Shown piece after piece: positions 1 to 9,023 of a DNA stretch of 64,000 nucleotides (positions within the stretch are counted from its first letter, which is position 1; each line of letters begins with the position of its first letter). Origin of the DNA: Anaerolineae bacterium (lineage in GTDB: Bacteria; Chloroflexota; Anaerolineae; Promineifilales; Promineifilaceae); NCBI GenBank assembly GCA_023384415.1, contig JAHDWJ010000005.1, forward strand, positions 120,493 to 184,492, written 5' to 3'. A program made the translations under genes and the position numbers. The notes below the pieces were generated by a model, which was given only the letters and a program-made list of their open reading frames with translations, was not told the DNA's origin and did not search any database.

Positions 1-33
1 GTTCACGTCCGGGCGGGGTTGGCCCTCTGGTGA
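1..33 (+). CDS. Possible 3' tail of an upstream gene (partial)
   Basis: Frame 1 is open from the window edge and ends at a TGA at 31-33, encoding VHVRAGLALW. The 36 bases that follow contain a TCTAAAATCGTCAATC-type repeat and then the next start codon. Ten codons cannot identify a product, and the frame may be open by chance. Confidence 0.3.
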   Translation, partial: VHVRAGLALW

Positions 34-69
34 TACGGCCGCCATCTAAAATCGTCAATCTTTAATCCT

Positions 70-2103
70 ATGTCTCGCTCCCCACACCTCTGGCTCATCC
101 CGATTCTGCTCCTGGCGGCCTTCTTGCGCCTATGGCAGTTGAGCAATTTGCCCCCCGGCCTTTACCACGATGAGGCTTATTACGGCCTGGATGCCCTTTC
201 CTTGCTCCAGGGTAAAAGTTTCCCCCAATTTTATGAGGGGTGGGAGCTGTATGCGCAGGATGCTCATGGTGACAATCCACCGGCTCCCACCCGCTTTCCC
301 GTCTTTTTTGAGGGCAACTATGGCCGCGAACCGCTCCACGTGTATCTGGTTGCCCTCTCTATTAAGCTGTTCGGCCCAACTCCTTTCGCCATCCGGCTGG
401 TGTCAGCCCTGGCCGGAACGATGGCCGTATTGACCACCTACCTGGCCGCCCACGCCCTGCTTCCCCATCCCCCAAACTCGAAACTCGAAACTCGAAACTC
501 GAAACTCGCCCCCCCCGTCCTTGCCGCCTTTTTCGTCGCTATCATCGTTCCGGCCATTCATTTCAGCCGTTTTGGGCTGCGGGGGATGTTATTTGCCCCG
601 GTTTCTACCCTGGTTATCTATTTTTTCTGGCGAGGGGTTAACCAGACCGAGGCGGAGAAAAACAAAACCGGCGCGGCCGCATCCTTTCTCTTCGCCGGCT
701 TCTTTTTGGGGTTAGGGCTGTATGTATACGCGGCCGGCCGTCTGCTCCCCCTGCTCTTTGTTCTGTTCATTCCCCTCTGGTTGGGACGCAACTGGGCCGC
801 CTGGCGCCGGTATAGGGTCAATATCAGCCTCATGGCTGGGGTCTCCCTGCTAACCGCTTTACCTTTGCTCCTCTTTTACGCTCGTTACCCCTACTTTTTC
901 ACCTTTCGTCTGGCCTACGTGGCCAACAAAGGGCTGGGGGTTGTGGAAGGGAAACCGTGGCTCACCTGGCTGCTCAATGTAGGGCGAGTGATACGGGGGC
1001 TATTTTGGCAGGGGGAGACCCATCTGCGCCACAATTTACCCGGTCGCCCCTACCTGGATGGGGTGCAATCGGGGCTGCTGCTCATTGGGTTGGGGACGCT
1101 GGGCCGGTTTTGGCAGCGGCCGCGTCACCTCTTTCTCATCCTCTGGCTTCTCGTCATGCTCCTGCCCACCCTACTCAGCGGCGATGCCCCCCATTTTGGT
1201 CGCATGGTTGGGGCTACCGCTCCCCTGGCGATTTTGGTTGGTCTGGGGCTGACCCACCTGGGCCATTGGCTGTACTCCTTACTGACTACCCACACCTCAC
1301 GACTCACTGCCTACCGCTTACAGCTCACTGCCTACAGCCTTATTCTCATCTCATCGCTCTTCTTCACCAGCCGCGACTACTTCCACCGTTACGCCACCCA
1401 CCCCCAACTGGCGGCCGATTTTTACCTGCCTGATTGGGAATTGGGACAATACGCGGCCGCGCAGCCCGCCAACGCCATCCTCTACTTCACTCCCCCCCAG
1501 GAAGAAATGGCTACCCTTTACTACGCCCTGGCCGACCCGACCCGCTTACGCAGCTACAACGGCGGGCAAGGCCTGATCCCGGCTGGAGAAGTGGGGCACC
1601 CGGCAGTCTACCTGCTGCACGTAGAAGCTGCGGCCGCGCTCCAGGAGTTACAAACCTTCTTTCCCACCGGAGAAGTAATAACGGTATCTCCCCACTTTGT
1701 TGCCTTTCACGTCCCGGCTGCAGCTCCCCGCCTACAGGTACAACATCAAACCGATGCTGCCTTTGCCGGGCAAATCACCCTACGCGGCTGGAGCCTCATC
1801 CAAATAAATGAAACTCTCCTTTTAACTCTGGTCTGGCAGCCCCAAGCCCCCCTCGCTGATAATTACACCGCCTTTGTGCACCTGCGCGATGAAACCGGCC
1901 AGGTCCTCAGCCAGGATGACCACCCTCCCACCGGCTATCCCACGGCTGATTGGCGCGTTGGTGAATTGGTATATGATCAGTTTCGCTTGGCATTGCCGGC
2001 TAACGGAGTTGGGCGTGATTATAAGTTATATACCGGCTTTTATGCCTGGCCGTCGCTCCAGCTATTGGCTGAGCCTGTTTTGCTTACGCATTTAACCCGA
2101 TAA
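70..2103 (+). CDS. GT39/ArnT-like membrane glycosyltransferase with shared C-terminal module
   Basis: This 677-residue multi-pass membrane protein looks like a GT-C fold enzyme that moves sugars from polyprenyl-phosphate carriers on the outer face of the membrane. After the first membrane helix comes PGLYHDEAYYGLDAL, the acidic-loop motif typical of ArnT/PMT relatives. About ten further hydrophobic segments follow. Residues about 555-670 form a beta-rich domain (AFVHLRDETGQVLSQDD, then WRVGELVYD) that recurs at the C-terminus of five other proteins in this window. Two loops are encoded by short tandem DNA repeats: residues about 135-149 (PNSKLETRNSKLAPP) and about 407-424. The next gene begins only a few bases downstream, so they are probably co-transcribed. 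Donor and acceptor are unknown. Confidence 0.75.
   Translation: MSRSPHLWLIPILLLAAFLRLWQLSNLPPGLYHDEAYYGLDALSLLQGKSFPQFYEGWELYAQDAHGDNPPAPTRFPVFFEGNYGREPLHVYLVALSIKLFGPTPFAIRLVSALAGTMAVLTTYLAAHALLPHPPNSKLETRNSKLAPPVLAAFFVAIIVPAIHFSRFGLRGMLFAPVSTLVIYFFWRGVNQTEAEKNKTGAAASFLFAGFFLGLGLYVYAAGRLLPLLFVLFIPLWLGRNWAAWRRYRVNISLMAGVSLLTALPLLLFYARYPYFFTFRLAYVANKGLGVVEGKPWLTWLLNVGRVIRGLFWQGETHLRHNLPGRPYLDGVQSGLLLIGLGTLGRFWQRPRHLFLILWLLVMLLPTLLSGDAPHFGRMVGATAPLAILVGLGLTHLGHWLYSLLTTHTSRLTAYRLQLTAYSLILISSLFFTSRDYFHRYATHPQLAADFYLPDWELGQYAAAQPANAILYFTPPQEEMATLYYALADPTRLRSYNGGQGLIPAGEVGHPAVYLLHVEAAAALQELQTFFPTGEVITVSPHFVAFHVPAAAPRLQVQHQTDAAFAGQITLRGWSLIQINETLLLTLVWQPQAPLADNYTAFVHLRDETGQVLSQDDHPPTGYPTADWRVGELVYDQFRLALPANGVGRDYKLYTGFYAWPSLQLLAEPVLLTHLTR
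471..511 (+). repeat. Tandem ACTCGAA heptamers inside a coding gene
   Basis: Four or more copies of AACTCGA-type heptamers lie in frame inside the first glycosyltransferase and encode NSKLETRNSKL. The same word occurs at 53698-53730 inside another gene, and in variant form (ACTAGAA, ACTCGCA) between genes at 4298-4360. Confidence 0.8.
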
Positions 2104-2112
2104 AGGAATGTG

Positions 2113-4239
2113 ATGAAGCTGTCTGAAGCGGAGCCGAGGGTAGAGCCGGCAAACAGCCGGGGAATGGTTTCCCTCATCATACCCACACGCAACGAGGCAC
2201 CGAATATTGAGCCGCTGCTGGAACGAATCGCGGCCGCTGTTCCAGAGGTGACAATAGAAGTATTGTTTGTGGACGACAGTGACGATAATACCCCTCAGAT
2301 GATTGCTCAGGTAGCCCCCCAATTTCCTTTTCTCGTGCGGGCAGTGGTGCGGCCGCCAGCCCGGCGCAATGGGTTAAGCGGGGCCGTTGTTGAAGGATTC
2401 CGGGCAGCCAGAGGGGAATGGCTTTGTGTGATGGACGCCGATTTACAGCACCCCCCGGAATTGATTCCTCAGCTGTTGGCCCGCGCCCAGGAAGCTCGCG
2501 CCGATATGGTGGTTGGCAGCCGTAAAGCAGATTGGTTTGGCCCATTGGGGCTGAGTCGCCGCCGGGCGATGATCTCCCAACTGCTGACACTGCTGGCCCG
2601 TGCCTGGTTTCCCCGCCTGCTCAAAAATGTCTCTGACCCATTGACCGGCCTGTTTCTAGTCCGACGGGCAGCGGTAGATGTGGCCGCCCTGCGCCCAGAT
2701 GGGTTTAAGATTTTGTTGGAAATTTTAATTCGCTGCCCTGGGCTGCGGGTGTCGGAGATTCATTTTGATTTTGCTGGCCGCTATGAGGGGGAGAGTAAGG
2801 CGGATTTCCAGGAAGGAATGCGCTTTTTTCGCCATTTGCTGCGGCTGCGGCTGACGGCCAACCAATCGTTTCCCCGGCTGGTGCTGGTGGCTCTGGCCAG
2901 TGTGGGGTTGGATGCGGTCGCGTTCACTTTACTCATCCAACACACCTCACTCCCCTGGTGGCTCGCGGCCGCGCTCCTGGCGCAAATCATCATCGGGTTG
3001 CGTTTTGCCGTTACCGAAAGGTGGGTGTTGGGGAGGGGGCATAGGTTGCCCGGCTGGCCCAGTTGGCCGCGGTTCTGGTTCAGCAATCAGCTTTCTCTCT
3101 TTCTGGTTCGGCTGCCGCTGCTTTATCTGTTCCTAAGCCGGTGGTCGTGGCCGGTTCTGCTAGCGGTTTTGCTGGCGATTAGCCTGGAAGGAATCGGGCG
3201 GTACATTTTTTCTGAGCAGTGGGTTTTTTCCCGCCGAGGAATGACGATGGCCCCGCCAGGGCGGTATCGGTACGATATTCATGGGCTGCTGCGGCTAGAA
3301 TCCCAGGTGCCGCTGCCGGAGCTGGCTTATTTTGCTACCGCGGCCGCGCTGCCTCACATTGATATCCAAATACGGGTAGACCGGCATGGCACACCGACGT
3401 CCCAGCCAGGAGCGATCAGTTATGCGGAACAGTTGAGCCGGTTCGGTTTCGGGGTAGCGATTATGCCTGGCTCTACCTATACCGAGGTGGTGCTTTCGCC
3501 GTTAGTGGCTCAGGCGCCATATGCCCTGTACAAGAGCGTCTTGGAGCCGTTACTTCGTTGGGCGTTGGCCCAGCGGGGGTATGCCCTGGTGTATGGGGCG
3601 GCGATGGCCCGACAAGGGGTGGCGACGCTGCTGGTGCCGCAGACGGATGTGGGTAAGAGTGAACTGGTTTTGGCAGCTGCAGCCGGTGGAGAATACCAGT
3701 TTATGGGGGATGATTTTGTGATTTTGGCCGTGGATGGACGATTGTTTAGCTTTCCTAAACCGATTACGATGACGCCGGCCCTACTGCGTCATACGGCTGT
3801 CCGGCTGCGGCCGCGTGATCAGTTTCGTCTATGGCTGCAAAACCTGGTCTATACCCCTGGACGCCGGGCAAGGGGGCTGCAATGGAGTCAACAGTGGCCC
3901 ATTGCTACCCTGAACATCATCTGGCAGCGGCTTTATGCCCCCCCAAAACGTGATGTGCGGGAGCTGCTGCCTACCATCATTTTTGCCGATGAGGCCCGCC
4001 TGGGGAAAATTATTCCGCTGCGGGAAGGGGTGGTGGCTACAGATCTGATAGCTTTGCTAACCCTGCCCGGTCTCAACAAAGGGGACGCGGCCGCATTTCT
4101 CATCCAGCGACAGCAAGCGTTACAGGGGTTTCCCCCGTACAATCTACTGCTCACCGAACTCAACCTGATTAATGAGCAACTGGTTATCGCGCAAGCGTGT
4201 GGGAATTATGAATTAGGAATTATAAGGGATGAAGGGTGA
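2113..4239 (+). CDS. Fusion: GT2 glycosyltransferase, GtrA-like membrane domain, HprK-like kinase domain
   Basis: This protein of about 708 residues has three parts. Residues 20-240 are a GT2 domain of the polyprenyl-phosphate sugar synthase type (SLIIPTRNEAPNIE, LFVDDSDDN, MDADLQHPPELI). Residues about 255-375 hold four hydrophobic segments resembling GtrA, a membrane partner of such enzymes. The remaining 330 residues resemble HPr kinase-like P-loop proteins: LLVPQTDVGKSELVL near residue 513 fits a Walker A loop, and FMGDDFVIL follows as in HprK-type nucleotide sites. GT2-GtrA fusions are known; the added kinase-like domain is unusual. I chose ATG 2113, which has AAGGA five bases upstream; a GTG at 2110 is the alternative. 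The first two domains are confident and the third is inferred from motifs. Confidence 0.72.
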   Translation: MKLSEAEPRVEPANSRGMVSLIIPTRNEAPNIEPLLERIAAAVPEVTIEVLFVDDSDDNTPQMIAQVAPQFPFLVRAVVRPPARRNGLSGAVVEGFRAARGEWLCVMDADLQHPPELIPQLLARAQEARADMVVGSRKADWFGPLGLSRRRAMISQLLTLLARAWFPRLLKNVSDPLTGLFLVRRAAVDVAALRPDGFKILLEILIRCPGLRVSEIHFDFAGRYEGESKADFQEGMRFFRHLLRLRLTANQSFPRLVLVALASVGLDAVAFTLLIQHTSLPWWLAAALLAQIIIGLRFAVTERWVLGRGHRLPGWPSWPRFWFSNQLSLFLVRLPLLYLFLSRWSWPVLLAVLLAISLEGIGRYIFSEQWVFSRRGMTMAPPGRYRYDIHGLLRLESQVPLPELAYFATAAALPHIDIQIRVDRHGTPTSQPGAISYAEQLSRFGFGVAIMPGSTYTEVVLSPLVAQAPYALYKSVLEPLLRWALAQRGYALVYGAAMARQGVATLLVPQTDVGKSELVLAAAAGGEYQFMGDDFVILAVDGRLFSFPKPITMTPALLRHTAVRLRPRDQFRLWLQNLVYTPGRRARGLQWSQQWPIATLNIIWQRLYAPPKRDVRELLPTIIFADEARLGKIIPLREGVVATDLIALLTLPGLNKGDAAAFLIQRQQALQGFPPYNLLLTELNLINEQLVIAQACGNYELGIIRDEG

Positions 4240-4297
4240 GGGGAAAGATTAAGCAGCGAGGTATTGAGCAGTTGTCAATAGCCAGCAGTCAACGGTC

Positions 4298-4360
4298 ACT
4301 CGCAAACTCACTACTCGCCCACTCGCAAACTAGAAACTAGAAACTAGAAACTAGAAACTC
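4298..4360 (+). repeat. Short tandem repeats, ACTCGCA and ACTAGAA type
   Basis: This tract mixes ACTCGCAA, ACTCGCCC and four copies of AACTAGA. It fills the space before the methyltransferase and ends one base before its start codon, so the gene has no ordinary ribosome binding site there. It belongs to the same repeat family as 471-511. Confidence 0.8.
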
Positions 4361-4361
4361 A

Positions 4362-5060
4362 ATGGACTACCGTAAACCTGTCATTTTTGGTGAGAATTGG
4401 TCGCCCAGCCGCTACCGGGTGCTGCCCTATTTTGCTGTGGAGAAAGAGGTGATGCAGCGGCCGCGTTCCCAGATGATTCTTGATTTGGGCTGTGCTGCGG
4501 GCTGGAATATGAGCCGCTTCCGGCAATATGGTCGCCACCCGGTGGGGCTGGATGTGGTGCCGGACCGAGTCAAACTGGCCGCCCATCATGGCCCGGTGGC
4601 GATTGCCTCTGGGTTACAGCTTCCCTTTGCCGCAGAGACGTTTGATGTGATTTATATTCAACACGTGCTGCACCATATCGGCGATGTACCCCAGGCGCTG
4701 GCTGAGGTGTACCGCTGCCTCAAACCTGGGGGGAGTTTTTTCCTCATCGAAACGAGTGAAGACAGTCCGCTTATTCGCTGGGGGCGGCGGTTGTACCCCA
4801 AATGGCTGGGGGATGAGGTGAATGCCCCCTTTTATTTTGCCAGTTTGCAGACGATGTTGGCCGGGCATGGGTTCCAGGTACAACGGGCGGAGCAATATAG
4901 TGTGCTGTTTTGGGTGTGGGAAATTGTGCCTGATCAACTGCCGTTTATGGAAAAATTAACCCCCCTGTTTGTGGCCGGGGAACAACTGTTGGCTCGTCGG
5001 TGGCGCCGGTTGAGTGCCCATTGTTATCTGGTAGCGGTGAAAGGTAGGACTGAGGACTGA
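4362..5060 (+). CDS. Class I SAM-dependent methyltransferase
   Basis: The 232-residue soluble protein has the class I methyltransferase signature: ILDLGCAAGWNMSRF (motif I, residues about 39-53), an acidic residue after the next strand (VGLDVV), FDVIYIQHVLHHI and then LKPGGSFFLIE. This is the Methyltransf_11/25 layout. The substrate cannot be read from the sequence. Its place between a glycosyltransferase fusion and a flippase suggests it modifies a sugar or lipid-linked intermediate. It starts at the edge of a tandem-repeat tract with no clear Shine-Dalgarno site. Confidence 0.8.
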   Translation: MDYRKPVIFGENWSPSRYRVLPYFAVEKEVMQRPRSQMILDLGCAAGWNMSRFRQYGRHPVGLDVVPDRVKLAAHHGPVAIASGLQLPFAAETFDVIYIQHVLHHIGDVPQALAEVYRCLKPGGSFFLIETSEDSPLIRWGRRLYPKWLGDEVNAPFYFASLQTMLAGHGFQVQRAEQYSVLFWVWEIVPDQLPFMEKLTPLFVAGEQLLARRWRRLSAHCYLVAVKGRTED

Positions 5061-5113
5061 GGGATGAGGACTGAGTGCTGGAGACTAAGAGATTGAGAGA
5101 CTCGCAAACTTAA
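5047..5113 (+). repeat. Low-complexity GGACTGAGGACTGAG-type tract
   Basis: Degenerate repeats of GGACTGAG and GAGACT units begin at the stop codon of the methyltransferase and run into ACTCGCAAACTT just before the flippase start. It is another member of the short-repeat families that fill intergenic gaps here. Confidence 0.6.
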
Positions 5114-5117
5114 AACT

Positions 5118-6380
5118 ATGAAAACTGTCTTGAAGTGGGTGGTGAATTCGGTAGGGGCGCGACAGGGGATGCTCATGGCGGCCGCGACCCTGTTAGCCGG
5201 AGGATTTGATTATCTGGTCAATGTGCTCATTGGCCGGATGCTGCTGCCTACCCAATTTGCCGTCTTTGTGGCAGTGACGGCCCTGCTCCAGGTTATGGTT
5301 CATGTGACTAATGTGATTCGCAACGTCGTGGCTTTTTATACCGCTGAATTGACGGTGCAGCCAGACGCGGCCGCGAAGATTCCCCCCTTTTTACGGCGGC
5401 GATGGCGGTGGGCATGGCAGTGGGGCAGCGCGGCTACCCTGGGCATGGCTCTGCTAACCCCGCTTGTTGCCCGGCTTATCCGGTTGGATTCTCCCTGGCC
5501 GTTGTGGGCGGGTTGCCTGACTATTCTCATGCTCTTTCTACGCCCGGTTACAGATGGAGCTTTACAGGGATTACAACGATTTCTGGGCCTTGGCACTATC
5601 CAGATATGCCAGGCGTTGCTTCGGTTTGGGTTCGCTCCTCTACTGATTTGGTTCGGTTTAGAAGCAGTAGGGGCCATTTTGTCCCTGCCCCTGGCAATGA
5701 TGGGGGCTTTGTGCCTGGCTCTCTGGTTGCTGCGAGGGTATTGGCGAGTTGAGCCAGCGGCTGCTCCCCCCCACCCGGTTAGTTGGAACTATTCCGCCAT
5801 CACCCTGTTGGGGTTGTTGGCATTTGCCCTGATGGTCAATATAGACGCTATTTTGATCAAGCGGCTGTTTGGCCCGGCAGTTGCAGCTGATTATGGGCCA
5901 ATTGTCACTCTGGGAAAAATGAACCTATTTATTCCACTAGGGATTGGGCTGGTTTTATTTCCTAAAGCAACCCAACGACAGGCGGCCGGCCGGGATGCCC
6001 GCCCGGTGTTGCTGCTGGCTTTGGCCGCTACCCTGCTGCCAGGATTAGTTCTAACTCTGGTTTATTTTGTCTGGTCTGGACCTCTAGTACAGACCATTTT
6101 TACGACTGCCTATGCCAGGCCGGGCATTGTTTTGGGGCTAGTTGGGCTGGCAACTACCCTGTATGCCGGGGTCAATATCTGGCTGAATTACGCCCTCTCT
6201 TTGGGGCGTCATACCTTTGTATATGGTTTGGCGATCATCGTTTTAGGGCAAATTATGGCCATGCTCCTCTTTCCTCTTAATCTGCGGGTTATCGCCTTGA
6301 TTATGGTCGCGGCCGGGTTGTGTGCCAATATAGTCGGGGCCGTAACCACACTGCGGCCTACAGATCCTTGGTTGTCTTAG
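5118..6380 (+). CDS. Polysaccharide/oligosaccharide flippase (MOP superfamily, Wzx-like)
   Basis: This 420-residue protein has about 12 hydrophobic segments and no large soluble domain. The N-terminal stretch (LLAGGFDYLVNVLIGRMLLP) followed by FAVFVAVTALLQVM matches the start of Wzx/MATE-like flippases, which move lipid-linked sugars across the membrane. It lies directly after a methyltransferase and a GT2 fusion, which fits a glycan export role. Its last 23 bases overlap the end of the convergent gene on the other strand. Confidence 0.75.
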   Translation: MKTVLKWVVNSVGARQGMLMAAATLLAGGFDYLVNVLIGRMLLPTQFAVFVAVTALLQVMVHVTNVIRNVVAFYTAELTVQPDAAAKIPPFLRRRWRWAWQWGSAATLGMALLTPLVARLIRLDSPWPLWAGCLTILMLFLRPVTDGALQGLQRFLGLGTIQICQALLRFGFAPLLIWFGLEAVGAILSLPLAMMGALCLALWLLRGYWRVEPAAAPPHPVSWNYSAITLLGLLAFALMVNIDAILIKRLFGPAVAADYGPIVTLGKMNLFIPLGIGLVLFPKATQRQAAGRDARPVLLLALAATLLPGLVLTLVYFVWSGPLVQTIFTTAYARPGIVLGLVGLATTLYAGVNIWLNYALSLGRHTFVYGLAIIVLGQIMAMLLFPLNLRVIALIMVAAGLCANIVGAVTTLRPTDPWLS

Positions 6381-7263
6381 CAATTTCCCAAATTGTATGG
6401 TCCCGTTGGTTTTTATAATCTCGCCAGCCTAAAAAACGACCATATACTTCTAGCGCAACCACCAGCCACGTCCAAACAAACTGTTTAGGCCGCCAGTCAA
6501 GCTGGCGTAGTAGCAGGAACAAAATGTTACTTCCTTTCATCGTGCTTACGCTGTAGCCCAATGTCTTGCGAACGGTCAGATGACCGGCATGAATACGTCG
6601 TCGTTGGCGCAAAAAATCAGCCACTGTTTCGGCACCTTTGTTGTAGACAATAGCCTCTGGGGCATACTGCACTTTATACCCCTGCCCGCGAATAACTGGC
6701 TCTACGCTGGCTTCATCTACGGCGGTGTCATAAGGAATACGGACAAAGACATGACGATAAGCGATCATTTCTCCAGCCTTAAAGCCGCTCAGGTTAATCT
6801 GGTGATGCAACTCCCAGAGCAGGTGAACCGCAAAGCCCATGAAGGTTTGGGGGTCATTAACGGGCACAGGGCGGCAGCCAGTTATACCAACTTCGGGGTC
6901 TGCCAGGGGCAGGACTAATTTTTCCAGGGCATTTATTTCTGGCAACAGATCGGCGCTGCATAATACCAGGATAGGCTGGGTGGCGTGACGCATAAACAGG
7001 TTGATGGCTGAGGCTTTGCCTTCTCGTTTTTCCTGCACGAGCAAGGTGATGCGAGCGTCGCGGGCGGCGTAATGGCGTACAATTTCTTCGGTTCTATCGG
7101 TGCAACCGCTGGCAACAATGATGATTTGGGGCAGGCTTACCCGATCTAATTGTTGGGTCAGAACACGTTCTAGCAGACGGCCGATATTGGCTTCCTCGTT
7201 GTGGGCGGTGATTCCGAGGGAGCAAGCCAGGGTATGGGGAGTAGGGGAAGGGAATATAGCCAT
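6358..7263 (-). CDS. GT2 family glycosyltransferase
   Basis: The 301-residue protein carries a GT2 GT-A fold at residues 15-230: LGITAHNEEANIGRLLERVL, IIVASGCTDRTEEIV, QEKREGKASAINLFM and a sugar-nucleotide site CSADLLPE in place of the usual DxD-like DAD. A hydrophobic region near residues 250-275 may attach it to the membrane. Its ATG directly follows the stop codon of the upstream membrane protein (TAAATG), which suggests translational coupling. The sugar is unknown. Confidence 0.8.
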   Translation of the reverse strand: MAIFPSPTPHTLACSLGITAHNEEANIGRLLERVLTQQLDRVSLPQIIIVASGCTDRTEEIVRHYAARDARITLLVQEKREGKASAINLFMRHATQPILVLCSADLLPEINALEKLVLPLADPEVGITGCRPVPVNDPQTFMGFAVHLLWELHHQINLSGFKAGEMIAYRHVFVRIPYDTAVDEASVEPVIRGQGYKVQYAPEAIVYNKGAETVADFLRQRRRIHAGHLTVRKTLGYSVSTMKGSNILFLLLRQLDWRPKQFVWTWLVVALEVYGRFLGWRDYKNQRDHTIWEIAKTTKDL

Positions 7264-9015
7264 TTAGGGTTGATACTCTAGTAAGATACGGCCGTCAGGC
7301 AGCGGGTTGCCCTGTGCATCGGTCACAGACCAACGTGTCCAGGTGACAGGATCGTAGAGGCCAATGGCCAGGGTGTAGGACGCGGCCGCGTCTGATTCAG
7401 GCAGCTGGAGTGGGTGTTCATCGGCGATGATCCGGCCTGGCTGCCATACGGGCAATGGGTAACTGTTCTGGACTGGTTGGCTGTCGTGCTGGCTAACGAT
7501 CTCTCCAGCTTCATTAAGCAGGTGGACAAAGATGGTGGCGTAGTTGTCTGTGGGTGTCACAATGCGCCAATACAGGGTTACGATGATTTGCCCATCACTG
7601 ATTTTGCTCTGGTAGCCTACCAGTTCCACCTGCGCCTCAAATTGGTAGCTGACGAGGTGCGCGGGCACGGTTTCTGGTAAAGGGTCCGGCAGGAGCCAAC
7701 TGGCCTGGCTCCATAATTGGGGCATAAGCCAGGCCCCAATGGCGGAATCAGCAACGGGGTCTGTTTTGAAGGTAAGTTGTACTGACTGGCCCCCCCAGGT
7801 TGTGAGGGGTAGTGTAAGCCATTGGCTATCTTCACCGGCGGTGATGATCTGGCTGTGCAGCAGTTGTTCGCCTAGGAAAATAGAAAAACGCAGGGCCTCT
7901 CCCTCAGACAGTTTTAACCCTACATGCAGGTGTCCGTCTAGAGGTAGGGTGAGGGCATATTCTAGAGCGGCGTCAGCGGGAACAAAAATGGCGGGCAACC
8001 CATCGCTGAGACCGGTTTTGATAAAGCGGGGTTCAGGTTTGCGGATGGCGGTCCAAAGGGTTTGGGTGAACGATTGGACAAGGCGCGGCTCGCCGTTGGG
8101 TTGGGGATGGAGTGCGGCCGCGTGAGAGATCAAGGGAGTAGAGCGCACCAAAAATGGAATGAGGACGCGGCCGCTGCCTAACTGCCAGCCTAAAAACCCC
8201 AACCACAACCCAATGAGCAGATAAGCTGGCTGGTACCTGTCAAAAAAAAACCTGGTTTGTTCTTCTGTTTTACCTGTTTGCATATGGGTTGCTGGGGTAA
8301 GCAATAGTAATAACAGGGTTGCGGCCGCGGTTAGCAGCAACAATAAAGGGAAGGCAATTCCTTTGAAAAAGGGGGGCTTGTACTGTTGTAAGCGCAGCCG
8401 AAAAACGGCGGGCAACAATTGTTCGCTTAACCCAATAACCGCCCCACGTCCATAACTCTTTAGCTCCAGGTTGCCAGGCTGGCGGTATTCATTCAGGCGT
8501 AAGGAGCTGCCTAGACGATCCCCCCCTACAGTTCGGGTAATAACGGGCTGCTGAGGGGTGGCTTCCGGAGCAGAGAGGGTGAGGGTCAGGGGTTGGTTAC
8601 GTGCCACAACTAAGGGCGGCAAGGAGAGATGGTAGTAGCGGCCGCGTCCTGCTTTTAAGAAAACCGTGCCCGCATAAACGGTCCCATCAGCACCTGTAAG
8701 GGAGAGGTGAACAGGTGTATTGGCTGGCCCAGCCAGCCAGACGGTGATCAGGGTAAGCCAGGATGCTGACGGTACAAATGCTTGGCTGATCTGGTTGGGA
8801 CCGTAGAGAACGGCTGCCGGGGATGGGTCTGGTACTCCTGGAGCTTCCTGCCCTTGCGTCCAGGGGCGGGGGTAAATGTAATGATCGTCATAAAACATGG
8901 GCACCTGGATTTCTGGCCCAACAGCGGTGCCCTGCCACCACCCCCAAAAAAACAAAAAGGCAGTTAGCAACAAAAGAGAGATCAGGATGAAGGTAAAACG
9001 AGGGAAACGGGCCAT
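7264..9015 (-). CDS. Membrane-anchored protein of unknown function with shared C-terminal module
   Basis: I do not recognise the whole 583-residue protein. A signal-anchor helix lies at about residues 7-27, followed by a beta-rich region to about 215, two more hydrophobic helices (about 220-285) and a second beta-rich region. Residues about 460-575 are the module shared with neighbouring glycosyltransferases (TIFVHLLNEAGEIVSQHDSQ, WQPGRIIADE). Unlike those neighbours it has few membrane helices, so it is probably not a glycosyltransferase. Both beta regions likely face outward and could bind carbohydrate. It is cotranslated with the GT2 gene after it and follows the DUF2142-like gene by 8 bases. 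Confidence 0.6.
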   Translation of the reverse strand: MARFPRFTFILISLLLLTAFLFFWGWWQGTAVGPEIQVPMFYDDHYIYPRPWTQGQEAPGVPDPSPAAVLYGPNQISQAFVPSASWLTLITVWLAGPANTPVHLSLTGADGTVYAGTVFLKAGRGRYYHLSLPPLVVARNQPLTLTLSAPEATPQQPVITRTVGGDRLGSSLRLNEYRQPGNLELKSYGRGAVIGLSEQLLPAVFRLRLQQYKPPFFKGIAFPLLLLLTAAATLLLLLLTPATHMQTGKTEEQTRFFFDRYQPAYLLIGLWLGFLGWQLGSGRVLIPFLVRSTPLISHAAALHPQPNGEPRLVQSFTQTLWTAIRKPEPRFIKTGLSDGLPAIFVPADAALEYALTLPLDGHLHVGLKLSEGEALRFSIFLGEQLLHSQIITAGEDSQWLTLPLTTWGGQSVQLTFKTDPVADSAIGAWLMPQLWSQASWLLPDPLPETVPAHLVSYQFEAQVELVGYQSKISDGQIIVTLYWRIVTPTDNYATIFVHLLNEAGEIVSQHDSQPVQNSYPLPVWQPGRIIADEHPLQLPESDAAASYTLAIGLYDPVTWTRWSVTDAQGNPLPDGRILLEYQP

Positions 9016-9023
9016 ATTATAAA

